Source: UBA1568 sp964488025 (GTDB lineage Bacteria; Patescibacteriota; Minisyncoccia; Moranbacterales; UBA1568). From it: a stretch of DNA of 55,516 nt. The stretch covers positions 1 to 55,516 of the forward strand of contig CAZATJ010000005.1 in the NCBI GenBank assembly GCA_964488025.1, written 5' to 3'. Shown piece after piece: positions 43,167-51,226 of this stretch. The translations under genes and the position numbers were made by a program. Below the pieces are notes generated by a model. That model saw only the letters and a program-made list of their open reading frames with translations. It did not search any database and was not told where the DNA came from. Position 1 is the first letter of the stretch, and every line of letters starts with the position of its first letter.

Positions 43167-43703
43167 TTAGGCAGCCGCCTTCTTTCCTTCCTTGCGCCGC
43201 ACGATTTCACCGACATAACGGAATCCCTTTCCCTTATATGGTTCCACCGGTTTCAGTTTCCGTACCACGGCAGCGAATTCCCCCACTTGCTGTTTATCAG
43301 AGCCGGTAATTTTCAGGACGTTATTCTCCAGAGCAGCAGTAATCCCCTCTGGTAAAACCACTCCTACCGGATGAGAAAATCCGAGCGCCAGATTGAGCGT
43401 CTTCCCCTGCAGATTCATACGATACCCGACGCCGTTCAGTTCCAAGGATTTTTCAAAACCAGCCGTCACTCCAACAATCATATTGGTGATGGTCTTGGTC
43501 GTCGTCCCCCATAGAGCCTGAGCCTGCTTTGTCTCACCGACTTTGGAAACCTGAAGCGAATCAGCCTCAATAGTCACCTTTACCTCGCGACGATGCTCGA
43601 ACGAAAGCGTCCCTTTCGGACCCTTCACGGTAATGACACGCTTATCGAGAGTCACCTCGACTCCGCTCGGAATTGCCACCGGTTTTTTTCCAATTCTGCT
43701 CAT
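43167..43703 (-). CDS. rplF: 50S ribosomal protein L6
   Basis: The 178-residue protein starts MSRIGKKPVAIPSGVEVTLD, has the two L6 repeats and the C-terminal signature PVEPYKGKGFRYVGEIVRRK near 152-171. It stabilises the factor-binding region of the large subunit. Repeats R2 and R1 flank it on both sides. Confidence 0.97.
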   Translation of the reverse strand: MSRIGKKPVAIPSGVEVTLDKRVITVKGPKGTLSFEHRREVKVTIEADSLQVSKVGETKQAQALWGTTTKTITNMIVGVTAGFEKSLELNGVGYRMNLQGKTLNLALGFSHPVGVVLPEGITAALENNVLKITGSDKQQVGEFAAVVRKLKPVEPYKGKGFRYVGEIVRRKEGKKAAA

Positions 43704-43709
43704 AGTGAC

Positions 43710-43808
43710 TAGCTTTATAGCTTCATTAGCTTAGAGCTTCGTTAGCTTCCTCATTTCATCAGCCATTATTTCTAATAAGCTAGTGAAGCTAAGAAGCTAG
43801 TGAAGCTG
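43710..43808 (-). repeat. AGCTTC hairpin repeat R2 (S8-L6 junction)
   Basis: About 99 bp with the same orientation and nearly the same first 52 bases as R1 and R3 (minus strand). The central ATG opens a short frame, MADEMRKLTKL, that stops at once, so it is not part of a gene. Confidence 0.85.
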
Positions 43809-43814
43809 TCCATA

Positions 43815-44219
43815 TTACCACACTTTGCATAAATACTCCCCCCCCAAACCTTTCGCATAGGCCTCGCCACCGGTCATCACCCCCTGAGAGGTGGAAACGA
43901 TGGCAATACCGTATCCGTTCTTCACCTTCTTCACATCATGACTCTTCACGTAGACACGACATCCTTGCTTGGAGACGAGAGTGATTTCCTGGATAGCGGG
44001 AGACTTTTTGGTCTGAGAAACCTGAGTATACTTGAGCCAAACACACAATGTTCCTTTCGAACCGTCCATCTGTTTTTCCACACGCGCCACAAATCCCTCA
44101 CGTTCCAAAATCTGCGCGATAACGTGCTTCAATTTGGACGTCGGAAAAATCACCGAGGACTTGCCGGCAGCCTGGGCGTTTCGAATTCTTGTTAACATGT
44201 CTGCGATTGGGTCCAACAT
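43815..44219 (-). CDS. rpsH: 30S ribosomal protein S8
   Basis: The 134-residue protein starts DPIADMLTRIRNAQAAGKSS and ends with the S8 signature GIAIVSTSQGVMTGGEAYAK and GGEYLCKVW. It binds the central domain of 16S rRNA and in other bacteria represses the spc operon. It lies between repeats R3 and R2, so any hairpin-based regulation would affect it directly. Confidence 0.97.
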   Translation of the reverse strand: MLDPIADMLTRIRNAQAAGKSSVIFPTSKLKHVIAQILEREGFVARVEKQMDGSKGTLCVWLKYTQVSQTKKSPAIQEITLVSKQGCRVYVKSHDVKKVKNGYGIAIVSTSQGVMTGGEAYAKGLGGEYLCKVW

Positions 44220-44230
44220 AATCTCTTTCT

Positions 44231-44335
44231 TAGCTTATAGCTGTTAGCTTCGTTAGCTTATAGCTTCCTTAGTTTCCTAATTTCATCAGCCATTATTTCT
44301 AATAAGCTAGTGAAGCTAAGAAGCTAGTGAAGCTG
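44231..44335 (-). repeat. AGCTTC hairpin repeat R3 (S14-S8 junction)
   Basis: About 105 bp. Its first 52 bases on the minus strand match R2 almost exactly. The second arm has an additional GCTAACAGCTATAAGC segment, so arm length varies between copies. The central frame reads MADEIRKLRKL and stops. Confidence 0.85.
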
Positions 44336-44342
44336 TTTTCAA

Positions 44343-44528
44343 TTACCAGGAAGCCTTCTTCACTCCCGGGATCTGACCCGTCGAGGCCAGTTCTCGGAAA
44401 CAGATGCGACAAACGTCGTAACGGCGCAAATATCCTCGCTTCCGACCGCACTTCCAACATCGTCTCACGATACGGGTAGAGAATTTCGGTGTCTTCAGCG
44501 CTCTCGCTTGGGTAGATGTCTTGGCCAT
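44343..44528 (-). CDS. rpsN: 30S ribosomal protein S14, zinc type
   Basis: The 61-residue protein is the short zinc-binding form: Cys24-x2-Cys27 in RRCWKCGRKRGY and Cys40-x2-Cys43 in DVCRICFRELA, ending IPGVKKASW. It lies six bases after L5, and repeat R3 follows. Confidence 0.97.
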   Translation of the reverse strand: MAKTSTQARALKTPKFSTRIVRRCWKCGRKRGYLRRYDVCRICFRELASTGQIPGVKKASW

Positions 44529-44534
44529 AGTACT

Positions 44535-45098
44535 TTATTTATCGTTAGTATCATTCTGTTGGAATGGTATTCCGAGGTGACGGAATAGTGCTCGACCCTC
44601 ATCGGCGTTCTGAGCGGTCGTAACCACGTTCACCTGAAAACTGAAAATGTGCTGTACTTTTTCCGGAACAATTTCAGAAAAAATCGTATGATCCTTGATA
44701 CCAAGATTGAGGTTTCCACCCTGATCAACCGCCTTCGATGCCACTCCCTGAAAATCACGAACACGGGGCAAAGCAATCATGAAAAGACGATCGAGAAAAT
44801 CCCACATGCGTTTCCCGTGAAGCGTCGTACGGGCGCCGATTTCCAAATCTTCACGGATCTTAAATCCCGCAATAGCCTTACGAGCCTTGGTGAGAAGTAC
44901 TTTTTGCCCGGTGATGGCTTGGAGTGAGGCCACGACCTCATCGACACGCTTCTGATCTTTCAGAATCTTGCCGATACCGACATTGACCACCACTTTGGCA
45001 ATGCGCGGCATAGCCATAGGGTTGCTTATCCCAAGCTCTTTTACAAGAGCGGGGACCGCTTTCTCTGCGTAGATTGTCTTTACTGATGGGGTTTTCAT
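44535..45098 (-). CDS. rplE: 50S ribosomal protein L5
   Basis: The 187-residue protein starts MKTPSVKTIYAEKAVPALVK, has MPRIAKVVVNVGIGKILKDQ and the 5S-contacting FQVNVVTTAQNADEGRALFR C-terminus. A GTG at 45113 could add five residues but overlaps nothing helpful; the ATG at 45098 matches the usual start. Confidence 0.95.
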   Translation of the reverse strand: MKTPSVKTIYAEKAVPALVKELGISNPMAMPRIAKVVVNVGIGKILKDQKRVDEVVASLQAITGQKVLLTKARKAIAGFKIREDLEIGARTTLHGKRMWDFLDRLFMIALPRVRDFQGVASKAVDQGGNLNLGIKDHTIFSEIVPEKVQHIFSFQVNVVTTAQNADEGRALFRHLGIPFQQNDTNDK

Positions 45099-45113
45099 AG
45101 TATGGTAATTCAC

Positions 45114-45419
45114 CTAGAGAGCCTTATTCGAACGCTTACTGATACGAATCTTCTCGCCACCTTCAATCTTGTACCCGATGCGGGTCGGCTTTCCGGTATG
45201 CGGACAGACGAGCATGACGTTGGACACGTGAAGCGGAGCTTCCTTCTCCACGCGTTCACCCTTCTCACCTTCGCGACGGGCACGCATGTGACGCTTCATG
45301 ATATTCATACCCTTCACCAGAACCTTCTCCGACTGAGGCAACACGAGCAAAATCTCACCCTGCTTTCCGCGGTCTTTTCCGGCCATGATTTGTACTTTGT
45401 CGCCTTTCTTGATCTTCAT
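45114..45419 (-). CDS. rplX: 50S ribosomal protein L24
   Basis: The 101-residue KOW protein starts MKIKKGDKVQIMAGKDRGKQ and contains the GMNIMKRHMRARREGEKGER arm and a C-terminal PLHVSNVMLVCPHTGKPTRI part. The upstream frame overlaps L14, so the start at 45419 is preferred. Confidence 0.95.
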   Translation of the reverse strand: MKIKKGDKVQIMAGKDRGKQGEILLVLPQSEKVLVKGMNIMKRHMRARREGEKGERVEKEAPLHVSNVMLVCPHTGKPTRIGYKIEGGEKIRISKRSNKAL

Positions 45420-45429
45420 ATGGATAGTT

Positions 45430-45801
45430 TTATAGAACCTCGGGAGCCAACGATACAATTTTTGAGAATCCCTTCTCTCGCAATTCACGCGCCACCGGAC
45501 CGAAAATACGAGTTCCCTTCGGATCCAAGAGGTTGGTGTCGAGAATCACCGCGGCATTCTCATCGAAACGGATATAGGAATTATCCTTACGACGATATTC
45601 CTTGGCCTGACGGACGATAACTGCCTTCACTTTTTCTCCTTTTTTGACCATGCCTCTCGGCTCAGCCACTTTCACGGAAGCCACAATGATATCGCCCAAA
45701 GAAGCATAGCGACGACGCGTTCCACCGAGCACCTTGAAACATTCGATGATCTTGGCACCGGTGTTGTCAGCAACTTTCAATCTTGATTCTGCTTGTATCA
45801 T
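45430..45801 (-). CDS. rplN: 50S ribosomal protein L14
   Basis: The 123-residue protein starts MIQAESRLKVADNTGAKIIE and includes VRQAKEYRRKDNSYIRFDEN and the signature ILDTNLLDPKGTRIFGPVAR. It sits at the subunit interface. Confidence 0.97.
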   Translation of the reverse strand: MIQAESRLKVADNTGAKIIECFKVLGGTRRRYASLGDIIVASVKVAEPRGMVKKGEKVKAVIVRQAKEYRRKDNSYIRFDENAAVILDTNLLDPKGTRIFGPVARELREKGFSKIVSLAPEVL

Positions 45802-45828
45802 AGTAGCGACTTTATGGGGGAACTCTCC

Positions 45829-46092
45829 TTAGGCGATTATAATATGGTGCTTCCCGCGGCTCATTGGGCGACATTCCTGAAATTGTATCGTGCTTCCGAT
45901 GGCATACTTGGCGCTCTCTTCGACGTGCACCTTGTATTTCTTCGAGGAGCGGTACTGCTTCAGATACTTCGGATGAGTCTTGAACGTATCTACATTCACC
46001 ACCAGAGTCTTCTGCATCGCATTGCTCACGACCACACCCTTGAGTGTCGGAGCTTTGCTTGTTTTTTCAGTTGTCTGTATCGGAGTTTTCAT
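45829..46092 (-). CDS. rpsQ: 30S ribosomal protein S17
   Basis: The 87-residue OB-fold protein contains LKGVVVSNAMQKTLVVNVDT and the characteristic CRPMSRGKHHIII end, with a short Thr/Lys-rich N-terminal tail. Confidence 0.95.
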   Translation of the reverse strand: MKTPIQTTEKTSKAPTLKGVVVSNAMQKTLVVNVDTFKTHPKYLKQYRSSKKYKVHVEESAKYAIGSTIQFQECRPMSRGKHHIIIA

Positions 46093-46115
46093 AAATATGT
46101 ATACGAGAAAGAAAA

Positions 46116-46334
46116 CTATTTAACCTCTTCCATCGGAGCGACTCCCTCTACCTCACCAAGAGACTTGATCGTCAGGATCCGGGCAATATCTTTCTTCATC
46201 TTTTTGCAATCACCATAATTCTTCGCCTCGCGAGTCGACAGATCAAAGCGTAATTTGCGCAGCTTATCAGAAAGCTCCACCAGGGCCTTTTCCCGTTCTG
46301 CTTCAGATTTTTCCTGCCATTCTCTTGCTTTCAT
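46116..46334 (-). CDS. rpmC: 50S ribosomal protein L29
   Basis: The 72-residue two-helix protein has the signature LSDKLRKLRFDLSTREAKNY and DIARILTIKS. It binds near the exit tunnel. An acidic C-terminal tail (GVAPMEEVK) is added. Confidence 0.94.
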   Translation of the reverse strand: MKAREWQEKSEAEREKALVELSDKLRKLRFDLSTREAKNYGDCKKMKKDIARILTIKSLGEVEGVAPMEEVK

Positions 46335-46365
46335 AATCTCTATAAACCTTTATTCAAAATTGACA

Positions 46366-46770
46366 CTATGCCTTGACGATGAATTTTGTCTTGATGGAAA
46401 GTTTGTATGCCGCGAGACGCATCGCTTCCTCGGCAGCCGTCTTTGAAATGCCATCGAGTTCGAAAAGTATTTTTCCGGCCTGGATCTTGGCAACGAAATG
46501 ATCCACGCTTCCCTTTCCCTTTCCCATCGGAGTCTGCTCACCCTTTTTCGTCATCGGTTTATCGGGAAACACTCGAATCCACACTTTGCCACCGCGCTGG
46601 ATAGAACGAGTCATCGCGCGCCGAGCCGATTCAATCTGACGGGCGGAAATAAGCCCTTCCTCCATGGCTTTCAGGCCATAGCTTCCGAAGCTCACGCTCG
46701 TCCCGCTGGTAGCAGGCTTGCCTGACCAGCCCCCGCGCTGGACCTTCCGGTGTTTTACTTTTCTTGGCAT
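46366..46770 (-). CDS. rplP: 50S ribosomal protein L16
   Basis: The 134-residue protein starts MPRKVKHRKVQRGGWSGKPA, with the SARRAMTRSIQRGGKVWIRV core and the GKGSVDHFVAKIQAGKILFE tRNA-contacting region. An upstream in-frame codon at 46779 adds only three residues. Confidence 0.96.
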   Translation of the reverse strand: MPRKVKHRKVQRGGWSGKPATSGTSVSFGSYGLKAMEEGLISARQIESARRAMTRSIQRGGKVWIRVFPDKPMTKKGEQTPMGKGKGSVDHFVAKIQAGKILFELDGISKTAAEEAMRLAAYKLSIKTKFIVKA

Positions 46771-46806
46771 TAACAACATATTTCTCTCGCTAGCTCTCTG
46801 ATTAAC

Positions 46807-47466
46807 CTACTCGGTTTCTTTTTTGATAAATTTTTCTCCCTTATAGATCCAGGTCTTCACCCCGATCACTCCATAAGTCGTTCGAGCTTCGGTACGGGCA
46901 AAATCGATATCGGCACGAAGCGTATGAAGAGGAATCTTCCCTCGAGATAACCATTCTCGGCGTGACATCTCTGCCCCACCCAGACGTCCAGCAATCTCGA
47001 TTTTCACTCCCTCCACTTCCTTATTCCCCTCTACCTGATCGAGCATTCCCTTGAGAACCCGGCGAAACGGCATACGCTTTTCCAGTTGTTCCGCTACCTG
47101 CTGACCAACCAGCATCGCATTCGTCTCGGCATTCTTCACTTCCTGAACTTCTACTTTTAGATCCGCCTTCTTTCCGGCAAAAAATCTTTTCTTAATAACT
47201 CGGGTCAGGTCTTCGATGCCAGTACCGCCGCGACCGATAAGTACTCCAGGACGGGACGTGTGGATTGCCAGACGAATAGCGCTCGCTGAACGTTCGACAA
47301 TAACACCGGCAATGGCAGCTGCCTTCCACTTGGCCATAATAAACTCGCGGATTTCCACATCCTTGCGCAGCTGTTCCCGATAGGTCTTCTTACTTCCAAA
47401 CCAGCGTGATTGCCAATTGGTCGTAATACCGAGCCGTATTCCTGTTGGGTGTACTTTATTGCCCAT
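46807..47466 (-). CDS. rpsC: 30S ribosomal protein S3
   Basis: The 219-residue protein starts MGNKVHPTGIRLGITTNWQS, carries a KH domain with VLIGRGGTGIEDLTRVIKK, and a C-terminal domain with GGAEMSRREWLSRGKIPLHT and YGVIGVKTWIYKGEKF. Repeat R4 lies just upstream. Confidence 0.97.
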   Translation of the reverse strand: MGNKVHPTGIRLGITTNWQSRWFGSKKTYREQLRKDVEIREFIMAKWKAAAIAGVIVERSASAIRLAIHTSRPGVLIGRGGTGIEDLTRVIKKRFFAGKKADLKVEVQEVKNAETNAMLVGQQVAEQLEKRMPFRRVLKGMLDQVEGNKEVEGVKIEIAGRLGGAEMSRREWLSRGKIPLHTLRADIDFARTEARTTYGVIGVKTWIYKGEKFIKKETE

Positions 47467-47481
47467 ATTTTCGATCTTCTT

Positions 47482-47564
47482 TAGCTGTTAGCTTCGAGAG
47501 CTTCCTTAGCTTGATTTGCCCAACTAGTTTTCTGGCTAGCGAAGCGAATGCAGCTAATGAAGCT
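47482..47564 (-). repeat. AGCTTC hairpin repeat R4, diverged (L22-S3 junction)
   Basis: About 83 bp. It keeps outer AGCTTC/GAAGCT units and the stem design, but the inner part is diverged: GCTTCGCTAGCCAG instead of the conserved block, and no ATG in the loop. It appears to be an older or decaying copy. Confidence 0.65.
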
Positions 47565-47578
47565 TTCTGACTATTTGA

Positions 47579-48127
47579 TTACGAGGATTTTCGCTGAAAC
47601 ATCTTCTTGACCACCTTACCACCCGCTGGCTTGCTTCCCTTCACTACCTCTTTCTTCATTTCCGACTTGAGGTTCTTTGGAACGCTCTTCTCATCTTTTT
47701 TCTCTTCAAGAGCCAGTGTTTCATCTTCTGCGGTTTCTTTCGGAGCTGCCTTTTTCTCTTTCACCGCCTTCTTTTCCGTACGATTTTTCCCCTCGATTCT
47801 CTCTTCCAGGATAACCGTCACATTCGATCCGCGACGGATAAGCGGTGTCGCCCGACCGAAAGCGCGCGGCAGCCAACGCTCAAGCCTGAGACCATCGCCG
47901 ACATTGATCGCTGCTACATAGAGGTTATCCCTATCCAAACCGAAATTATTGGTCGCGTTAGCAACGGCACTCGAGAGCAACGTATAGATTGGGTCAGAAG
48001 ATTTCTTCACCATCTTTCGGAGCTGAAGGAGCGCTTCGCGAGTATCCACGCCGATAAGAGCGTGCGTTACCAAACGCACTTTCCGTGGAGCGATTCTCAG
48101 ATTGTTCAGGGTTGCTCGTACTTTCAT
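47579..48127 (-). CDS. rplV: 50S ribosomal protein L22 with long C-terminal tail
   Basis: From the ATG at 48127 the protein has 182 residues. The first 112 are a normal L22 (MKVRATLNNLRIAPRKVRLV, ATNNFGLDRDNLYVAAINVG, RAFGRATPLIRRGSNVTVIL). The remaining 70 are a Lys/Glu-rich low-complexity tail. L22 lines the exit tunnel, so the tail may extend over the ribosome surface. The start overlaps no gene; S19 ends seven bases before. Confidence 0.94.
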   Translation of the reverse strand: MKVRATLNNLRIAPRKVRLVTHALIGVDTREALLQLRKMVKKSSDPIYTLLSSAVANATNNFGLDRDNLYVAAINVGDGLRLERWLPRAFGRATPLIRRGSNVTVILEERIEGKNRTEKKAVKEKKAAPKETAEDETLALEEKKDEKSVPKNLKSEMKKEVVKGSKPAGGKVVKKMFQRKSS

Positions 48128-48134
48128 ACATTTT

Positions 48135-48485
48135 CTACTTCTTAGTCGTTGTAGCGGCAGTGGCGGATTTCGCGGCTTTGGCGGCATCGAGTTCACGTTG
48201 CTTGGCGGCAATCTCTATTTCCTTCTGCATCTTTCCTCCATGACGACGAAAGGTCCGTGTCGGAGAAAATTCTCCCAAACGATGCCCTACCATTTCTTCC
48301 GTCGTAAACACCGGAATGAAGTCCTTGCCGTTGTGCACACCAAAGGTGAACCCTACCATTTCAGGAGAGATGACGCAAGCACGCGACCAGGTCTTGATCA
48401 CCGTGCGATCACCCAGTTTCTTTCCCTCGAGTTTCTTCAGCACTCGTGGATCGACGTATGGTCCTTTTTTGAGACTTCGTGACAT
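48135..48485 (-). CDS. rpsS: 30S ribosomal protein S19
   Basis: The 116-residue protein starts MSRSLKKGPYVDPRVLKKLE and has the GFTFGVHNGKDFIPVFTTEE and VGHRLGEFSPTRTFRRH signatures. An Ala/Lys/Thr-rich tail of about 25 residues goes beyond the usual 92. Confidence 0.96.
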   Translation of the reverse strand: MSRSLKKGPYVDPRVLKKLEGKKLGDRTVIKTWSRACVISPEMVGFTFGVHNGKDFIPVFTTEEMVGHRLGEFSPTRTFRRHGGKMQKEIEIAAKQRELDAAKAAKSATAATTTKK

Positions 48486-48491
48486 AAATAT

Positions 48492-48593
48492 GAGCTTCGT
48501 TAGCTTATAGCTTGTAGCTTCGTTAGCTCCCTAGATTCATCAGCTGTTATTTCTTTCTAACAAGCTAGTGAAGCTAAGAAGCTAGTGAAGCTG
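48492..48593 (-). repeat. AGCTTC hairpin repeat R5 (L2-S19 junction)
   Basis: About 102 bp. The first arm on the minus strand matches R2 and R3. The loop reads GAAAGAAATAACAGCTGATG, so the ATG seen in R1-R3 is lost, while both arms and spacing are kept. That favours DNA or RNA structure over coding. Confidence 0.85.
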
Positions 48594-48599
48594 TTCCGA

Positions 48600-49427
48600 T
48601 TATTTCTTGATACGGCGGCGAATGATATACTTATTACTCTGATTCTTGCGCTTGCGAGTCTTCTTCCCGAGTGCCGGCTTACCCCACGGAGTCTTCGGAT
48701 GCATACCGATCGGCTGGCGACCTTCGCCTCCTCCGTGCGGATGATCGACTGGGTTCATAGCGCTTCCTCGAACATGCGGACGACGATTCATATGGCGGCT
48801 GCGCCCGGCCTTGCCAATCCGTTCGGCCCCGTGCTCAAAATTGCTTACCTGACCGAGTGTCGCATAGCAATCCTTACTGATCAACCGAATTTCTCCAGAT
48901 GCCAGCTTGATTTGAGCCATCGGACCATCAAGTGCCATGAGTACCGCTTGAGAGCCGGCGCTTCTCACAATCTGACCACCCTTGCCGATTTTCATCTCGA
49001 TATTGCAAATGGTCGTTCCAGCCGGAATATTCTTGAGAAGCATACGATTGCCATTCACCACCGGAACACTTTCGCCGGAAATGACTTCCTGTCCCTGTTT
49101 CATCCCGTCAGTTGCCAGAATATAGCGCTTCTCACCATCGACGTAGTGCACCAGAGCAATCAGTCCGGAGCGATTCGGATCCTTTTCCAGATGGGCGATT
49201 TTCCCCGGAATGTTCAATTTGTCCTGACGAAAATCAACCACGCGATAGCGACGTTTGGCGCCACCGCCCTGATGACGGGTAGAAATCTTGCCATGAGAAC
49301 GTCCGGCATGCTTCTTGTAGGCAGCAAGCAAAGACTTCTCCGGAGCCTTGTCCGTGATTCCTTCCGGCTTGACGATAGACATGTTCCGTCGTCCGGCGTT
49401 ATTCTTTTTGTAGATCTTGATTGCCAT
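48600..49427 (-). CDS. rplB: 50S ribosomal protein L2
   Basis: The 275-residue protein has the RNA-binding core HQGGGAKRRYRVVDF and the peptidyl-transferase-proximal VRGSAMNPVDHPHGGGEGRQ signature near 224-243, ending with a basic KKTRKRKNQSNKYIIRRR tail. Confidence 0.97.
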   Translation of the reverse strand: MAIKIYKKNNAGRRNMSIVKPEGITDKAPEKSLLAAYKKHAGRSHGKISTRHQGGGAKRRYRVVDFRQDKLNIPGKIAHLEKDPNRSGLIALVHYVDGEKRYILATDGMKQGQEVISGESVPVVNGNRMLLKNIPAGTTICNIEMKIGKGGQIVRSAGSQAVLMALDGPMAQIKLASGEIRLISKDCYATLGQVSNFEHGAERIGKAGRSRHMNRRPHVRGSAMNPVDHPHGGGEGRQPIGMHPKTPWGKPALGKKTRKRKNQSNKYIIRRRIKK

Positions 49428-49441
49428 AGAAATTTCTTCGC

Positions 49442-49801
49442 TTAGACGCCGGCCTTAAACAATTCAATCGTCTGACCTTTTACCACGGTGACAATAGCCT
49501 TCTTGACCGACCCTTTGAAACCAACTGTCCGATTGCGACCGGAAATACGCTTCTTTGCAGGAATACGGACCATGTTCACATCAAGCACATTGACCCCATA
49601 GACCTCTTCTACCGCGCGCTTCACGGACTTCTTGGTTGATGTCTTGGTCACTTCGAACACATACTTATTCTCCGCATTCAGAGCATAAGCCTTTTCCGTA
49701 ACCCGCGGACGCGACAGGATACGCAAAGCCAAAGGACTTTCCTTGGGCGTGAGCTTGCGCAGTTCTTTTTTCTCTTCGGTTTTTTTATCAAACAGTGCCA
49801 T
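49442..49801 (-). CDS. rplW: 50S ribosomal protein L23
   Basis: The 119-residue protein starts MALFDKKTEEKKELRKLTPK, then RPRVTEKAYALNAENKYVFE and VEEVYGVNVLDVNMVRIPAK. The N-terminal 35 residues are longer than in E. coli. The ATG at 49801 follows the L4 stop by one base. Confidence 0.94.
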   Translation of the reverse strand: MALFDKKTEEKKELRKLTPKESPLALRILSRPRVTEKAYALNAENKYVFEVTKTSTKKSVKRAVEEVYGVNVLDVNMVRIPAKKRISGRNRTVGFKGSVKKAIVTVVKGQTIELFKAGV

Positions 49802-49802
49802 A

Positions 49803-50468
49803 TTATTTTTTCGAAATAGTTTCCCACGCAGCAAAACGCTTTTCCAAAAGTCCAACACTTTCCTCGGTCATGAGAAGATACTCATGATCAAGCAGTTGAA
49901 CCACATTCAGATTTTCCGTGAGAGTATTCTCGATTTTCGGAATATTACGCGATATCTTAGTGAGCGGAAGCTCTCCTCCCGAAAGAGCCACTGTCAGACT
50001 TTTCTTGGTGATACCAAGCGCTTTCAGTGTTTCGGCAAACAATTTCGTTTTCTTATCAGTATAGGAAAGCGTATCAAGGACAATCAGTTTTCCGGAACGA
50101 AGCTTTTCTGAAAGAGCAATCATAACAGCCTTCTGACGCATTTTGGCAGTCGTATTTTTTGAAAAATTGCGTTCCTTGGTCGGACCGAAGGTGATACCAC
50201 CCTTGCGCCATAATGGGCTACGAGTCGCTCCGGCACGGGCGCGACCAGTTCCCTTCTGACGCCACGGCTTAATACCAGAACCAGAACGTTCGCCACGATC
50301 CTTGGTATGGGCGATAGCCACGCGCTTATTCGCGGTCAGAGCCACATACACCTGATGGAGCAGCGCGTCATTAGAAGACAATCCGAAAACAAAATCTTTC
50401 AAGGAAAGTTCTTTCACATCGGCACCGGAAATATTTTTGACTGTAACCTGTGACATAATTCGTTTCAT
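49803..50468 (-). CDS. rplD: 50S ribosomal protein L4
   Basis: The 221-residue protein contains RAGATRSPLWRKGGITFGPT and the loop that reaches the tunnel (KDRGERSGSGIKPWRQKGTG). The ATG at 50468 overlaps the L3 stop as TAATG, indicating coupling; a second ATG at 50456 (MSQVTVKNISG) would be equally good by homology. In E. coli L4 also regulates the S10 operon. Confidence 0.95.
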   Translation of the reverse strand: MKRIMSQVTVKNISGADVKELSLKDFVFGLSSNDALLHQVYVALTANKRVAIAHTKDRGERSGSGIKPWRQKGTGRARAGATRSPLWRKGGITFGPTKERNFSKNTTAKMRQKAVMIALSEKLRSGKLIVLDTLSYTDKKTKLFAETLKALGITKKSLTVALSGGELPLTKISRNIPKIENTLTENLNVVQLLDHEYLLMTEESVGLLEKRFAAWETISKK

Positions 50469-51085
50469 TAATTGGCGCTCATCACTTTGACGATACGGCC
50501 ATTCACCCCGGGAACAGCTCCCCTCACACCGATCAATCCTTCTGCTTCATTGATATATACCACGGACAGATTGAGTACGGTCATATTTTCACCACCCATA
50601 CGACCAGCCATACGACGACCCTTAACCACATGTTCTGGAAATGTCGCGCCGATACTTCCTGGCTTGCGCAGATCGTGCTTACCACCATGACTGCCTCGGC
50701 CTCCGGCAAACCCATGACGCTTCACCACACCCTGAAAACCTTTTGACTTGGTCACCCCGGCAACGTTTACCGTATCACCCACCGAAAAGAGATTGACTCC
50801 GATTTCAGTGTCAACGGGAAACTTTTCCAGTTCTTTGGCTAATTCCTTGACAGCTTCAGCGTGATTTCCCCGAGTCATCGCCCGATCGACACGGAATTCC
50901 TTACGAACCGTCTTCTTGGCGGTTTTCTTCGTTTCTACCTGAATAGCGAGATAACCATCTTTTTCCAACGTACGATTGAGGGTCACCTTGTTCGATTCGC
51001 AAGCGATAAGAGTCACGTTCAAAGCGCCCTTGCTTTCATCAAAGAGCGTTGTCATCCCGAGTTTTTTTCCAAGAATGAATTTCAT
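50468..51085 (-). CDS. rplC: 50S ribosomal protein L3
   Basis: The 205-residue protein starts MKFILGKKLGMTTLFDESKG and includes the signature GFQGVVKRHGFAGGRGSHGG and FPEHVVKGRRMAGRMGGENM. It is preceded by an unusual 141-base gap with attenuator-like hairpins. Confidence 0.97.
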   Translation of the reverse strand: MKFILGKKLGMTTLFDESKGALNVTLIACESNKVTLNRTLEKDGYLAIQVETKKTAKKTVRKEFRVDRAMTRGNHAEAVKELAKELEKFPVDTEIGVNLFSVGDTVNVAGVTKSKGFQGVVKRHGFAGGRGSHGGKHDLRKPGSIGATFPEHVVKGRRMAGRMGGENMTVLNLSVVYINEAEGLIGVRGAVPGVNGRIVKVMSAN

Positions 51086-51114
51086 CGCCGTAAGATATCC
51101 TTATTTACAAACAA

Positions 51115-51156
51115 AAAACTGGACTCAAAGCGTGCCAGTTTTCAGACTCTCTGAAA
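51115..51156 (-). promoter_or_regulatory. Attenuator-like hairpins between S10 and L3
   Basis: On the minus-strand transcript a 7-bp hairpin TTTCAGA-GAG-TCTGAAA (51140-51156) comes first. An 8-bp hairpin AAAACTGG/CCAGTTTT (51115-51142) with a 12-base loop and a six-T tail follows. The two share three bases, so they compete. The second looks like an intrinsic terminator inside the operon. Confidence 0.5.
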
Positions 51157-51226
51157 TTTGGTTCGCTAGTATCCTCTCTTCTCACCTGAAACCTTCAAAT
51201 GAAGAGGGACTTGAACGAATATTCTA

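Noticed and set aside
43063..48593. CRISPR array
   Set aside because: The repeats are scattered between different genes, self-complementary over their whole length and have no regular spacers.
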